64,000 nucleotides of DNA from Actinopolyspora alba. Its GTDB lineage: Bacteria > Actinomycetota > Actinomycetes > Mycobacteriales > Pseudonocardiaceae. Position numbers and translations under genes: made by a program. Every line of letters begins with the position of its first letter. Positions within the stretch are counted from its first letter, which is position 1. Where the stretch lies: positions 111,651 to 175,650 of the forward strand of contig NZ_FOMZ01000014.1 of the NCBI RefSeq assembly GCF_900112765.1, in the 5' to 3' direction. This document shows, in pieces, positions 25,847 through 33,767 of this stretch. The notes below the pieces were generated by a model, which was not told the origin of the DNA, made no database searches, and saw nothing but the letters and a program-made list of their open reading frames with translations.

Positions 25847-26170
25847 TCAGTGCCCCACGCCCGCCAGGTTGAGGCCGAGCACCCCGGCGATTATCAGCAC
25901 GATCGACACGATCTTGATCACCGAGACGGCGTCGCCGAGCCAGATCATGCCGATCACGGCTGTCAGCGCCGCGCCGACGCCCGTCCACACCGCGTAGGCG
26001 GGACCGACCGGCAGCAGGCGCATCGCCCACGCCAGCCCCGCGAAACTGCCGGTGGCGAGCACCAGGAAGGCCAGGCTGGGAACCAGCCTGCTGAAGCCCT
26101 CCGAGAGCTTGAGCGAGATCGCCCAACCGGCTTCGAGCACTCCGGAGAACAGCAACACCAGCCAAGCCAT
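25847..26170 (-). CDS. SMR-family transporter, SugE/Gdx (guanidinium exporter) type
   Basis: 107 residues from the ATG at 26170; an in-frame GTG 9 bp upstream is possible. It has four membrane helices. AWLVLLFSGVLEAGWAISLK carries the essential Glu in helix 1 (GVLEAGWA). WAMRLLPVGPAYAVWTGVGA matches the SugE/Gdx helix-2/3 pattern better than EmrE, so export of guanidinium or quaternary ammonium ions by proton antiport is the family expectation. I looked for a guanidine riboswitch upstream and saw none; a TetR operator is more likely. SMR proteins act as antiparallel dimers, and a single gene suffices for the homodimeric type. Confidence 0.88.
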   Translation of the reverse strand: MAWLVLLFSGVLEAGWAISLKLSEGFSRLVPSLAFLVLATGSFAGLAWAMRLLPVGPAYAVWTGVGAALTAVIGMIWLGDAVSVIKIVSIVLIIAGVLGLNLAGVGH

Positions 26171-26233
26171 TACGAGCACGCCCTCCCGCGATCGGCGATA
26201 CGAACCACGCTCACGCCGGGAAGACTACCCCTG

Positions 26234-26255
26234 GAGTGGTACGGCCGTACCACTC
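26234..26255. promoter_or_regulatory. 22-bp perfect palindrome ahead of the SMR gene
   Basis: Half-site GAGTGGTACGG followed immediately by its exact reverse complement CCGTACCACTC. The centre is 75 bp upstream of the SMR start, where a repressor would block transcription. The adjoining TetR gene at 25110-25697 is the obvious candidate regulator. Confidence 0.72.
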
Positions 26256-26318
26256 TGGTGCGCGACGCCACCACGAGTCGACGGAACCGGGACTCGACGG
26301 AGCCGGGACCGACTCGGG

Positions 26319-26999
26319 TCAGAGCTCGCCCGCGAGCCGTTGGGCCATCCCGGTCAGCTCGCCCTCGTAGGGCGGCGGACCACTGGAGTCGGAACTGCTG
26401 CGCAGGATCAGCTCGCGTCCGCTGCCGGTGCGCACGACCACCTGCACCTCGTTGTCCCCCCGACGTCGCGGTTCGGCCTCCCCTCCGGAGGGAGCCGAGG
26501 ACGCCGAGCCCAGGATCACGGTCACGTTGCCGTTGCTCTGCTCGGTGCGCAGCTGGAACGACGCGGTACGCGCGCCGGCGGGACACTGCCGGGCCGCCAC
26601 GGGCGCGCTGGCGTCGCCGACGGCGGGTAACTGCTCGGAAAGGGCGTCCGCCAGCTCTGGGTCCGGTGGACCGCAGCCCGCGGAACGATCGCCCGGCACG
26701 GAGAGCACCGAGGGCTGCTGCCCGGTGTCCACCCGGGGGGCGGGCTCACTCGCTCGCTCCGAGGCACCGGACGAAGCGGAGTCGGCCCGGTTGGACGACT
26801 GCGGATCGATCCAGCCCGTCCCGAAACCGACGCCGCCCGCCACCACGGCCAGCACCAGCAGCGAGCCCCCAGCGGCGCCGACTCTGCGCCGCGCCGTCAC
26901 ACGCCGCGACGCCTTGGCGATGTCCCCCGCGTCGAAGGTCGCTTCGGGGGCGGAATCGGCCGCGTCGCGGAACAGTTCCGCGAGTTCGTGCTCTCGCAC
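26319..26999 (-). CDS. Membrane-anchored partner of the SigE-type sigma factor (putative anti-sigma factor)
   Basis: 226 residues from the GTG at 26999, behind a strong AGGAGGT. An N-terminal cytoplasmic segment of about 40 residues (HELAELFRDAADSAPEATFD) is followed by one membrane helix (about 41-60) and an extracytoplasmic part with a Ser/Pro-rich linker and a compact C-terminal domain with two Cys. The gene starts 13 bp after the sigma factor stop. By position and topology it could bind the sigma factor at the membrane, but no zinc anti-sigma (ZAS) motif is present. I name no function beyond this. Confidence 0.65.
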   Translation of the reverse strand: MREHELAELFRDAADSAPEATFDAGDIAKASRRVTARRRVGAAGGSLLVLAVVAGGVGFGTGWIDPQSSNRADSASSGASERASEPAPRVDTGQQPSVLSVPGDRSAGCGPPDPELADALSEQLPAVGDASAPVAARQCPAGARTASFQLRTEQSNGNVTVILGSASSAPSGGEAEPRRRGDNEVQVVVRTGSGRELILRSSSDSSGPPPYEGELTGMAQRLAGEL

Positions 27000-27012
27000 T
27001 GCCTACACCTCC

Positions 27013-27531
27013 TCACGACATCGACCGCAGATCACCGAGCGAATCACCGAGGGCGGCACGCAGCGCCTCCAACCCCCGGGCCGTCTGGCTCTTCACGTTG
27101 CCCTCGCTGCACTTCATGACCTCGGCGACACCGGCGACATCGAGTCCCTCCAGATAACGCAGCACCAGCACCGCCCGCTGTTTCGGCGGCACCAGCCGCA
27201 ACCCCGCGAGCAGCGTCCGACGGGTGACGACCGAGTCGTCCATGTCCACACGGTCCGCCGAGTGCTCGGGCAGTTCCTCCACGGCCCGCTCCCGACGCCA
27301 GGGGCGACGCGAGTCGTCGATCACCGCACGGGTGAGGGTGCGGCGGACGTAGGCGTCCAGCGCCTCCTTGTCGCGGATCTTGCGCCACCTGCGGTGCACC
27401 GCTATGAACGCGTTCTGCGTCAGGTCGTCCGCTCGGTGCCAGTCCCCGCACATCATGTACGCCATCCGACGCACCGCCTCTCGCCGAGCCGCGAAGTACT
27501 CCGCGAACTCCTGCTCCTCGCGTTGCTCCAC
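27013..27531 (-). CDS. SigE-family ECF RNA polymerase sigma factor
   Basis: 172 residues from a GTG at 27531. Region 2 spans EFAEYFAARREAVRRMAYMM and ADDLTQNAFIAVHRRWRKI. Region 4 contains LRLVPPKQRAVLVLRYLEGL and the helix-turn-helix VAEVMKCSEGNVKSQTARGL. It is the SigE subfamily common in actinomycetes, which directs polymerase to stress or envelope promoters. It heads a two-gene operon with a membrane protein. No cognate promoter is visible, so its regulon is unknown. Confidence 0.93.
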   Translation of the reverse strand: MEQREEQEFAEYFAARREAVRRMAYMMCGDWHRADDLTQNAFIAVHRRWRKIRDKEALDAYVRRTLTRAVIDDSRRPWRRERAVEELPEHSADRVDMDDSVVTRRTLLAGLRLVPPKQRAVLVLRYLEGLDVAGVAEVMKCSEGNVKSQTARGLEALRAALGDSLGDLRSMS

Positions 27532-27699
27532 GCGGAAGCCTCCGCTCGTTGCGTGCCGACACGTATCAGGACGGAACGTCCACCGTTCAAGGTTGCACGC
27601 CGGTAACGCACGATCATCACACCCCCGGCGGAAATCGGCGATCCCGCAGGTCCGCGTACCCGATACCGCTCACCGGGCCGAATATGGTGTGATCCTTTC

Positions 27700-28719
27700 G
27701 TGACCCAAACAGCCCCGATCGATCTACGTTCCGACACGGTGACTCGTCCCGACGAGCGGATGACCGCGGCGATGGCCGCCGCGGAAGTCGGCGACGACGT
27801 GCTGGACCGGGATCCCACCATGCGAAAACTGGAACGCCGCGTCGCGGAGGTGCTGGGAACCGAGGACGCCCTGTGGGTTCCCAGCGGCACCATGGGGAAC
27901 CTGATCGCGCTCTCGCTGCACCTGCGGCGCGGCGACCGGTTCCTGGCGCCGCGCGGAGCGCACGTGCTGACCCACGAGCTGGGCTCGGCGGCATGGCTGG
28001 CGGGCGGGATGCCCGAGCCACTGGACTGGGACGCGGGACCGGGCAGACCCAGCGCGGGATCGGTGCGCTCCGTGTCCGGGGGCGGCGCGGCGTACGACTC
28101 GCTGCGCGACAGCCTGCTGTGCCTGGAGAACACCCACAACGAGTCGGGCGGATCCGTGACTCCGCCGGATGAACACGCGCAGCTGGTGGCAGCGGCGCGC
28201 GACAACGGCCTGGCGATTCATCTGGACGGGGCGCGGCTGTTCAACGCCGCCGTCGCGCTGGGAGTGAAGCCCGCCGCGCTGACGGTCGGGGTGGACACGG
28301 TGCAGCTATGTCTGAGCAAGGGGCTCGGCGCTCCGGTCGGTTCGGCTGTGGCCGGCACCGCCGAATTCGTCACCGAGGCCCGCCGGATGCGCAAGATGCT
28401 CGGCGGCGGGGTACGGCAGGGCGGCGTGATCGCCGCCGCGGGCCTGGTGGCGCTGGATAACACCGAGCGGCTACGCACCGACCACGACAACGCCGCCCGT
28501 CTCGCGGAAGGGCTGACCGAGCTGGGCTGGCACGTCAACTCACCGCGGACGAACATGGTGCTGGCCACGGTCCCCGACGTAGGTCACAGCCTGGAACGGC
28601 TGCGGAAGGCCGGTGTGCTCGCGGTACCGATGGCCGGTCGGGTGCGTTTCGTGACGCACCGCGACGTCGACTCCGGCGACGTCGACGAGGTGTTGCGCCG
28701 GATCGGGAAAGCGGACTGA
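27700..28719 (+). CDS. ltaE: Low-specificity L-threonine aldolase family enzyme
   Basis: 339 residues from a GTG at 27700. A fold-type I PLP enzyme that splits threonine or allo-threonine to glycine and acetaldehyde. Diagnostic elements are IDLRSDTVTRPDERM at the start, VPSGTMGNLIAL, then ENTHNESGG, HLDGARLFNA and the PLP-binding LCLSKGLGAPVGS with Lys207. It is divergent from the sigma factor, with 168 bp between the starts. The downstream HAD gene begins 19 bp later and may be cotranscribed. Related enzymes of other specificity exist in this family, so the substrate is the uncertain part. Confidence 0.9.
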   Translation: MTQTAPIDLRSDTVTRPDERMTAAMAAAEVGDDVLDRDPTMRKLERRVAEVLGTEDALWVPSGTMGNLIALSLHLRRGDRFLAPRGAHVLTHELGSAAWLAGGMPEPLDWDAGPGRPSAGSVRSVSGGGAAYDSLRDSLLCLENTHNESGGSVTPPDEHAQLVAAARDNGLAIHLDGARLFNAAVALGVKPAALTVGVDTVQLCLSKGLGAPVGSAVAGTAEFVTEARRMRKMLGGGVRQGGVIAAAGLVALDNTERLRTDHDNAARLAEGLTELGWHVNSPRTNMVLATVPDVGHSLERLRKAGVLAVPMAGRVRFVTHRDVDSGDVDEVLRRIGKAD

Positions 28720-28738
28720 CCAGCTGGAGGGGAAATCG

Positions 28739-29389
28739 GTGGGAATGAGCGGAACCGGCGACGAGCGGCCGTACTGGGTCGTTTTCGACTACGGTGAGGT
28801 GATCAGCGAACCCACCCGGGCACTGCCGCGGATCACTGCCGAGTTGGGGATGGACGGTGCCGCGCTGGACAGCGTGAGCGCGGCCTACTTCGCCGAGCGC
28901 GAGGCGTACGACCGCGGCTGCGACGACCACGAGTACTGGAGCGCGGTCGCCGCACGGCTGGGTACGAACGTGGACGAGCGGCTGTCCCGAGAACTGACCC
29001 GGATCGATGTGGCGGGCTGGTCCGAGACCGATCCGGGAACGCTGCTGCTGTTGCGGGAGCTGACCGCCTCCGGAGTTCCACTCGCGCTGCTGTCCAACGC
29101 GCCGGGTTCGTTCGCGCGGGAAGCCGAACGCACGCGGTGGGCGGAGCACTTCCGCCACGTGGTGTTCTCCGCCGATCTGGGGATGGCCAAGCCGGACGAG
29201 GAGATCTGGCGCGTCCTGCTGGAACGGCTCGACGCCTCACCCGAGCAGTGCCTGTTCTTCGACGACCGCGAACCCAACGTGGCGGCGGCCCGTGCGGCGG
29301 GGCTGCACGCTCGGCGTTGGCAGGGGCCCGAGCACGCACGGGAGGAACTCCGCTCGCACGGGGTACTGCCCGCCACGAGCGGTGACTGA
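28739..29389 (+). CDS. HAD-superfamily hydrolase (subfamily IA-like)
   Basis: 216 residues from a GTG at 28739 with GGAGGGG 8 bp upstream. The four HAD motifs are visible: VVFDYGEV with the nucleophile position Asp17 (the usual second Asp is Gly19 here), LLSNAPG (motif II Ser), the Lys of MAKPDEEIW, and FFDDREPNV. The canonical DxD is changed to DYG, which is also seen in epoxide-hydrolase-like and non-phosphatase members. Its role is therefore open. It follows ltaE in probable cotranscription. Confidence 0.85.
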   Translation: MGMSGTGDERPYWVVFDYGEVISEPTRALPRITAELGMDGAALDSVSAAYFAEREAYDRGCDDHEYWSAVAARLGTNVDERLSRELTRIDVAGWSETDPGTLLLLRELTASGVPLALLSNAPGSFAREAERTRWAEHFRHVVFSADLGMAKPDEEIWRVLLERLDASPEQCLFFDDREPNVAAARAAGLHARRWQGPEHAREELRSHGVLPATSGD

Positions 29390-29441
29390 ACCGAGAGCGC
29401 GCCGGACACCGCCGCCGACCGTCCGGCGGGAAGCGGTGATC

Positions 29442-29645
29442 TCAGCGGAGCTGTCGGCCGCGGTCCCTGCCGCCGACCTGGCGACTGTCCCGCTTGGCCC
29501 AGCCGACGGCGGCTGTGATCAGGAACAACGCGCCACCGATCACGGCGAGCCAGAACAGCCCCTTCACCACGAAACCGATCACGGCTCCGGCCACCGAGAG
29601 CACCAGCCACAGCGCCAGCAGCCCGAGAACTACCTTCCACCACAT
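29442..29645 (-). CDS. Small two-helix membrane protein
   Basis: 67 residues from the ATG at 29645; AGGTGAG precedes at 5 bp. Two hydrophobic segments (WWKVVLGLLALWLVLSVAGA at 2-21 and LFWLAVIGGALFLITAAVGW at 30-49) are joined by a short VIGFVVKG turn. A basic tail KRDSRQVGGRDRGRQLR follows. It resembles short uncharacterised actinomycete membrane proteins. No function is claimed. Confidence 0.6.
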   Translation of the reverse strand: MWWKVVLGLLALWLVLSVAGAVIGFVVKGLFWLAVIGGALFLITAAVGWAKRDSRQVGGRDRGRQLR

Positions 29646-29842
29646 CACTGCTCACCTCACCACGAGTGCACGGCCCCCGGATGAGCGGCAGCCGATCGTG
29701 TAACGGCCACCGCGGGTCCGGAGCCAACACCTCCAGCTTCCCACAACTCCGCCTGCCGTGAACGGATTCCGGGGGACTCGGTTCGGTTGCCGGGGAGCTC
29801 GCCAGGCGGAGCCTCCCGCGACGCCGAATATCCCCAATCGAG

Positions 29843-29880
29843 TTGTCAGGCAAGCCGTCACTTGCTTATTGTGGGGTGTG
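29843..29880 (+). promoter_or_regulatory. Possible promoter of a leaderless ArsR-glyoxalase transcript
   Basis: TTGTCA (29843-29848) and TTATTG (29866-29871) are 17 bp apart, and the regulator's GTG start at 29878 lies 7 bp after the second box. If real, transcription starts at or beside the GTG and the mRNA is leaderless. No Shine-Dalgarno sequence precedes this start. Confidence 0.45.
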
Positions 29881-30171
29881 CCCGAAGATGTCTTCAAGGC
29901 GCTGGCCGACCCCACACGTCGACACATCCTCGACGAGCTGGCGGATCGGAACGGTCAATCCCTGTTCGAGATCCGCGCGCGGCTCGCTACCAAGCACGGC
30001 CTGGGGATGTCCCGCCAGGCGATCAGCCAGCACCTCGCCGTGCTGGAAGCCGCGGAACTGGTGCGAACACGGCGCCAGGGCCGCTACAAGTTCCACGACC
30101 TGAACACCGCACCCCTCGAGCGCATCGCGACCCGGTGGCTCAGGACCGACGCAGCGGAGGACACCCAATGA
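29878..30171 (+). CDS. ArsR-family winged-helix regulator
   Basis: 97 residues from the GTG at 29878, where homology begins (PEDVFKALADPTRRHILDEL). The winged helix-turn-helix runs through MSRQAISQHLAVLEAAELVR and TRRQGRYKFHDLN. The metal-binding Cys motif of ArsR itself is absent. This is the metal-free group that often controls a neighbouring glyoxalase-fold or SRPBCC gene. Its stop overlaps the ATG of the glyoxalase gene (ATGA), so the two are translationally coupled. Confidence 0.88.
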   Translation: MPEDVFKALADPTRRHILDELADRNGQSLFEIRARLATKHGLGMSRQAISQHLAVLEAAELVRTRRQGRYKFHDLNTAPLERIATRWLRTDAAEDTQ

Positions 30172-30554
30172 AGATCCACCTGGCCAGCGTCTTCGTCGAC
30201 GACCAGGAGAAGGCCCTGCGCTTCTACACCGACGTGCTGGGTTTCGTGCGGAAGACCGAGGTCCCGCTCGGCGAGCACCGCTGGCTGACCGTGGTATCGC
30301 CGGAGGAACCGGAGGGCACCGAGCTGGTGCTCGAACCCGACGCCCACCCCGCCGTCAAGCCGTACAAGGCGGCACTGCTGGACGACGGCATCCCGACGAC
30401 CTCCTTCGCCGTGGACGACGTGCGGGCCGAGTTCGACCGGCTCAGCCGACTGGGGGTGCACTTCACCCAGGAACCGGTGGACATGGGGCCGGTAACCACG
30501 GCGGTGCTGGACGACACCTGCGGCAACCTCATCCAGATCGCCCAACACCACTGA
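30168..30554 (+). CDS. VOC-superfamily (glyoxalase/bleomycin-resistance fold) protein
   Basis: 128 residues from the ATG overlapping the ArsR stop, with GGAGG 7 bp upstream. KIHLASVFVDDQEKALRFYT opens the first beta-alpha-beta-beta-beta unit, and the second closes with DDTCGNLIQIAQHH. VOC proteins are metal-dependent dioxygenases, glyoxalases, isomerases or drug-binding proteins. The coupling to ArsR suggests an inducible detoxification role, which is inference only. Confidence 0.88.
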   Translation: MKIHLASVFVDDQEKALRFYTDVLGFVRKTEVPLGEHRWLTVVSPEEPEGTELVLEPDAHPAVKPYKAALLDDGIPTTSFAVDDVRAEFDRLSRLGVHFTQEPVDMGPVTTAVLDDTCGNLIQIAQHH

Positions 30555-30629
30555 CACCTCGGCCCGACAGGGCCGAAACCAACCCCGCGCGTCGGCACCG
30601 CCGACCAAGCAGCTGCCCGGTGCTCTTCG

Positions 30630-30815
30630 GGGCGGCGTCGATTTCTCGCGAAATCTCCGCCCCGGAGACCGACCGCCATGGGGAAGCGACCGTGAGTGTC
30701 GCAGCGCATGTGTCCCCGGTGCGTGAGTCGGATGCATCGCGAGACCGGGCCGCTCGCCGCGTAGGTAGCTACTCAAGAGCCGGCCCAACGCGGCAAGGCG
30801 CCGACTCACGTGCCG
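30630..30815. repeat. Palindrome h and a second structured region between convergent genes
   Basis: Copy h (30632-30660) reads GATTTC-TCGC-GAAATC on plus, so the minus-strand purD transcript would carry the GCGA loop. Downstream, CGTGAGTCGG (30722-30731) pairs with CCGACTCACG (30801-30810) and encloses GCCGCGT/ACGCGGC around the self-complementary GTAGGTAGCTAC. This apex resembles that of the long structured repeat. Confidence 0.7.
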
Positions 30816-30851
30816 GCTAACCGACCACCCATGTCAGTTCTGCCAAGAACC

Positions 30852-32135
30852 CTAATTCCGGGTGAGGTCACCGTTCTCGGGGACGGTGACTTCGCCGCGC
30901 GCGGCACGCGCCGCGATGTCGGTGCGGTAGTGCGCTCCGGGCAGGTGCACACCGTCCACGCGCCGGTAGACCTCCGCACGCGCGGACTCCAGGTCCTCGC
31001 CGGTGGCGACCACCGACAGCACCCGCCCTCCGGCGGCGAGCACGGCACCGTCCTCTTCTCTCCTGCGGGTGCCGGAGTGCAGCACACCGGGGCCGTCGCT
31101 GCCGCCGATCACGTCGTCGACACGCGGCCTGCCGGGATAGCCCTCGGCCGCCAGGATCACGGTCACCGCCGCGCCGGGCTCCCACTCGGGCTCGGGCGCC
31201 TCGGCCAGTTCACCGTTGGCGACGGCGGCGAGCAGTGTCGACAGCGGGGTGCGGAGCATGGCCAGGATCGCCTGCGTCTCGGGATCACCGAAGCGGCAGT
31301 TGAACTCGATGACCTGCGGACCGTTCGAGGTCAGCGCCAGCCCGGCGTAGAGCAGGCCGGAGTAGGGGGTGCCGCGCCGCGCCAGCTCCTCCACCGTGGG
31401 ACGCACGACGGTGTCGACGACCTCGTCGACCATTCCCTCCGGAGCCCAGGGCAGCGGGGCGTAGGCCCCCATCCCGCCGGTGTTGGGGCCCGCGTCGCCG
31501 TCACCGACCCGCTTGAAGTCCTGTGCGGGCAGCAACGGACGCACCGTGGTGCCGTCGACCAGGCACAGCAACGACGCCTCCGGACCGTCCAGGAACGACT
31601 CCAGCAGCACCGGGTGGCCGTCCTCCAACAGCTTCAGGGCATGGGCCCGGGCGGCGTCGAAGTCACCGGTGACGAGCACTCCCTTGCCGCCTGCCAGCCC
31701 GTCGTCCTTGACCACCCAGGTGGGGCCGAAGTTGACCAGCGCGGCATCCAGCTTCGCCGGGTTGTCCACGGTCTCGCTGTGGGCGGTCGGCACACCGGCC
31801 GAGAGCATCACGTCCTTGGCGAAGGCCTTCGAGCCCTCGATACGCGCCGCGGCCCTGGACGGCCCGAAGCAGGGGACGCCCGCCGCTCGAACCGCGTCGG
31901 CCGCGCCCACGACCAGCGGGGTCTCGGGACCGAACACCACCAGGTCGGCCCGCCACTTCACCGCGAGTTCGGCGATCTCATCAGGGGCGGCGACATCAAC
32001 CGAGTACGACTCGGCGATCGTCGCGGTGCCCGCGTTACCGGGAGCACACGCCAGGGCCGTCACCTCCGGGTCGCGGGAGAGCGCCCGCAGGATCGCGTGT
32101 TCCCTGCCGCCTGCACCAATCACGAGGATGCGCAC
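30852..32135 (-). CDS. purD: Phosphoribosylamine-glycine ligase
   Basis: 427 residues from the GTG at 32135, where RILVIGAGGREHAILRAL begins; longer starts add unrelated sequence. The enzyme (GAR synthetase) makes glycinamide ribonucleotide from phosphoribosylamine, glycine and ATP. ATP-grasp features are WVVKDDGLAGGKGVLVTGDF, SLLCLVDGTTVRPLLPAQDF and NTGGMGAYAPLP. The signature RFGDPETQ is present near 287. It is convergent with the glyoxalase gene and divergent from a secreted phosphodiesterase. Confidence 0.96.
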   Translation of the reverse strand: MRILVIGAGGREHAILRALSRDPEVTALACAPGNAGTATIAESYSVDVAAPDEIAELAVKWRADLVVFGPETPLVVGAADAVRAAGVPCFGPSRAAARIEGSKAFAKDVMLSAGVPTAHSETVDNPAKLDAALVNFGPTWVVKDDGLAGGKGVLVTGDFDAARAHALKLLEDGHPVLLESFLDGPEASLLCLVDGTTVRPLLPAQDFKRVGDGDAGPNTGGMGAYAPLPWAPEGMVDEVVDTVVRPTVEELARRGTPYSGLLYAGLALTSNGPQVIEFNCRFGDPETQAILAMLRTPLSTLLAAVANGELAEAPEPEWEPGAAVTVILAAEGYPGRPRVDDVIGGSDGPGVLHSGTRRREEDGAVLAAGGRVLSVVATGEDLESARAEVYRRVDGVHLPGAHYRTDIAARAARGEVTVPENGDLTRN

Positions 32136-32290
32136 GCCCCGCAGCGTAAAGCTTTGCCGGATCCTCCACGTCCCGCCCCCCGCCGAGAAGTGGCCGACAC
32201 GACGTCGACCGTTCACCCCGAGTTCGCCGCGAGGTGCGCGATCGTGATCGACGATCACCCCGAACGGACTCACGAGCGAGAGAGGTTCAC

Positions 32291-33445
32291 GTGTCACGGA
32301 ACCGGATACGCGAGATCGCGGTACTTTGTACGCTCGCCTTCGCGGCGCTGCCCGTCATGGGCGTGTCCTCGGTCGCCGAAGCGGACACCACCGCCCCGAG
32401 GCATTCGGACGCGAAACGACACCCGAAGGGGGACGAGACCATCCGGGTCTTCGGTCACCGGGGAGCACCGGGCCATCGCCCGGAACACACCCTCGCCTCC
32501 TACGAGCTGGCGGCGCGGATGGGCGCCGACTACATCGAGCCCGATCTCGTGCCCACCAGGGACGGGGTCCTCGTCGCCAGGCACGAGAACGAGATCAGCG
32601 GCACCACCGACGTGGCCGAGCGCCCCGAGTTCGCGGACCGCAGGACGACCAAGGTCATCGACGGGGAGCGGGTGACCGGCTGGTTCACCGAGGACTTCAC
32701 CCTGGCCGAGCTCAAGACGCTGCGGGCGACCGAACGCCTCCCCGAGCTCAGGCAGCACAACACCGTCTTCGACGGCCGGTTCGAGATCCCCACTTTCCAG
32801 GAGATCATCGACCTCGAGCGGGAACTGTCCCGCGAGCTGGGCAGGCGGATCGGGATCGCACCGGAGATCAAGCACCCGAGCTACTTCGACTCCGTGGGGC
32901 TGGGCATGGAGCCCGACGTGGTGCGGGCCCTCGACCGCAACGGGCTCAACCACCCGCACGCGAAGGTGGCGGTGCAGTCCTTCGAGGTAGGCAACCTGCG
33001 CTGGCTGGACCGGCGGTTGCGCGTCGATCTGGTGCAGCTGGTGTGGAGCAGCGGCGCGCCGCGGGACTTCGTCGAGAGCGGTGACCCGCGCGAGTACGCC
33101 GACATGGTGACCCCTGCCGGACTGCGCGAGATGTCCGAGTACGCCGACTGGGTGGCGCCGGTCACGACCATGATCCTGCCCAGAGACGAGAACGGTCGTC
33201 TCACCGAACCGACGAGCCTGGTGACGCACGCCCACGAGGCCGGTCTGCGGGTGGTCACCTACACCGTGCGGGCCGAGAACACCTTCCTGCCCGCGGAGTT
33301 CCGAAGCTCCGAGGTGGACGGCGCCCACGGCGACGTGTTCGGCTTCCTCCGGGAGTTGTTCGCCGCCGGTGTGGATGCCGTGTTCGCGGACCAACCCGAT
33401 CTCGCCCTTCTCGCGAGAGAAGAGTGGAAGACTCACTCGGAGTAG
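32291..33445 (+). CDS. Secreted glycerophosphodiester phosphodiesterase
   Basis: 384 residues from the GTG at 32291, chosen because AGAGG lies 5 bp upstream and translation then opens with a signal peptide (RNRIREIAVLCTLAFAALPV; cleavage likely after residue 31). The GDPD barrel begins at FGHRGAPGHRPEHT with His56 and Arg57, then YIEPDLVPTRDG with Glu83 and Asp85 (metal ligands), and the second catalytic His98 in ARHEN. EIKHPSYFD and the closing DAVFADQPDLA complete the family pattern. It releases glycerol-3-phosphate from deacylated phospholipids outside the cell. Confidence 0.93.
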   Translation: MSRNRIREIAVLCTLAFAALPVMGVSSVAEADTTAPRHSDAKRHPKGDETIRVFGHRGAPGHRPEHTLASYELAARMGADYIEPDLVPTRDGVLVARHENEISGTTDVAERPEFADRRTTKVIDGERVTGWFTEDFTLAELKTLRATERLPELRQHNTVFDGRFEIPTFQEIIDLERELSRELGRRIGIAPEIKHPSYFDSVGLGMEPDVVRALDRNGLNHPHAKVAVQSFEVGNLRWLDRRLRVDLVQLVWSSGAPRDFVESGDPREYADMVTPAGLREMSEYADWVAPVTTMILPRDENGRLTEPTSLVTHAHEAGLRVVTYTVRAENTFLPAEFRSSEVDGAHGDVFGFLRELFAAGVDAVFADQPDLALLAREEWKTHSE

Positions 33446-33464
33446 TTGCTCGCTCGGCGGAACT

Positions 33465-33555
33465 TCCGGGGGCGTCGATTTCGCGAGAAATTGACGCCCC
33501 GCACGGCGGTGTGGCCCCGGTTCCGTCGATTTCCCACGAAATCGCGGAGCCACCG
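33465..33555. repeat. Paired palindromes i and j between the phosphodiesterase and purA
   Basis: Copy i (33470-33498) has GATTTC-GCGA-GAAATTGACGCC, so the phosphodiesterase transcript carries the GCGA loop with one G-U pair. Copy j (33523-33548) has GATTTC-CCAC-GAAATC, a loop variant. The order plus gene, two palindromes, long repeat, minus gene is the same as at 14001-14262. Confidence 0.82.
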
Positions 33556-33638
33556 GCATCGACGAACAGCCGAGCTCCCACCACGCCCGCAGGCCGAACT
33601 CCGACCACCCTCGCAGTCGGCACCGCCGCGGGTTCTCG

Positions 33639-33726
33639 CGTGCGGTTCTCGCGAGGAAGGCCCGAGGTCGTGTAGGTCGCTACCCGATGTCGGGCCTCCC
33701 GGAGCGAGAGCCGTGCGCGAGGTTCC
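33639..33726 (-). repeat. Long structured intergenic repeat, copy 3
   Basis: GGTTCTCGC (33644-33652) with GCGAGAGCC (33704-33712) encloses AGGCCCGA with TCGGGCCT and the GTAG-GTCG-CTAC apex. Compared with copy 1 the fourth inner pair is reversed (C-G there, G-C here), a compensatory change. It is 3' of purA on the minus strand. The gap 33446-33767 has no gene. Confidence 0.75.
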
Positions 33727-33767
33727 GCCACCAGCACCGCCACGCGAACGGGGAAGTAGGAAAGTAT

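Noticed and set aside
26171..26330. Guanidine riboswitch upstream of the SMR gene
   Set aside because: I compared the leader with the remembered guanidine-III pattern and found no match; a palindromic operator explains the site better.
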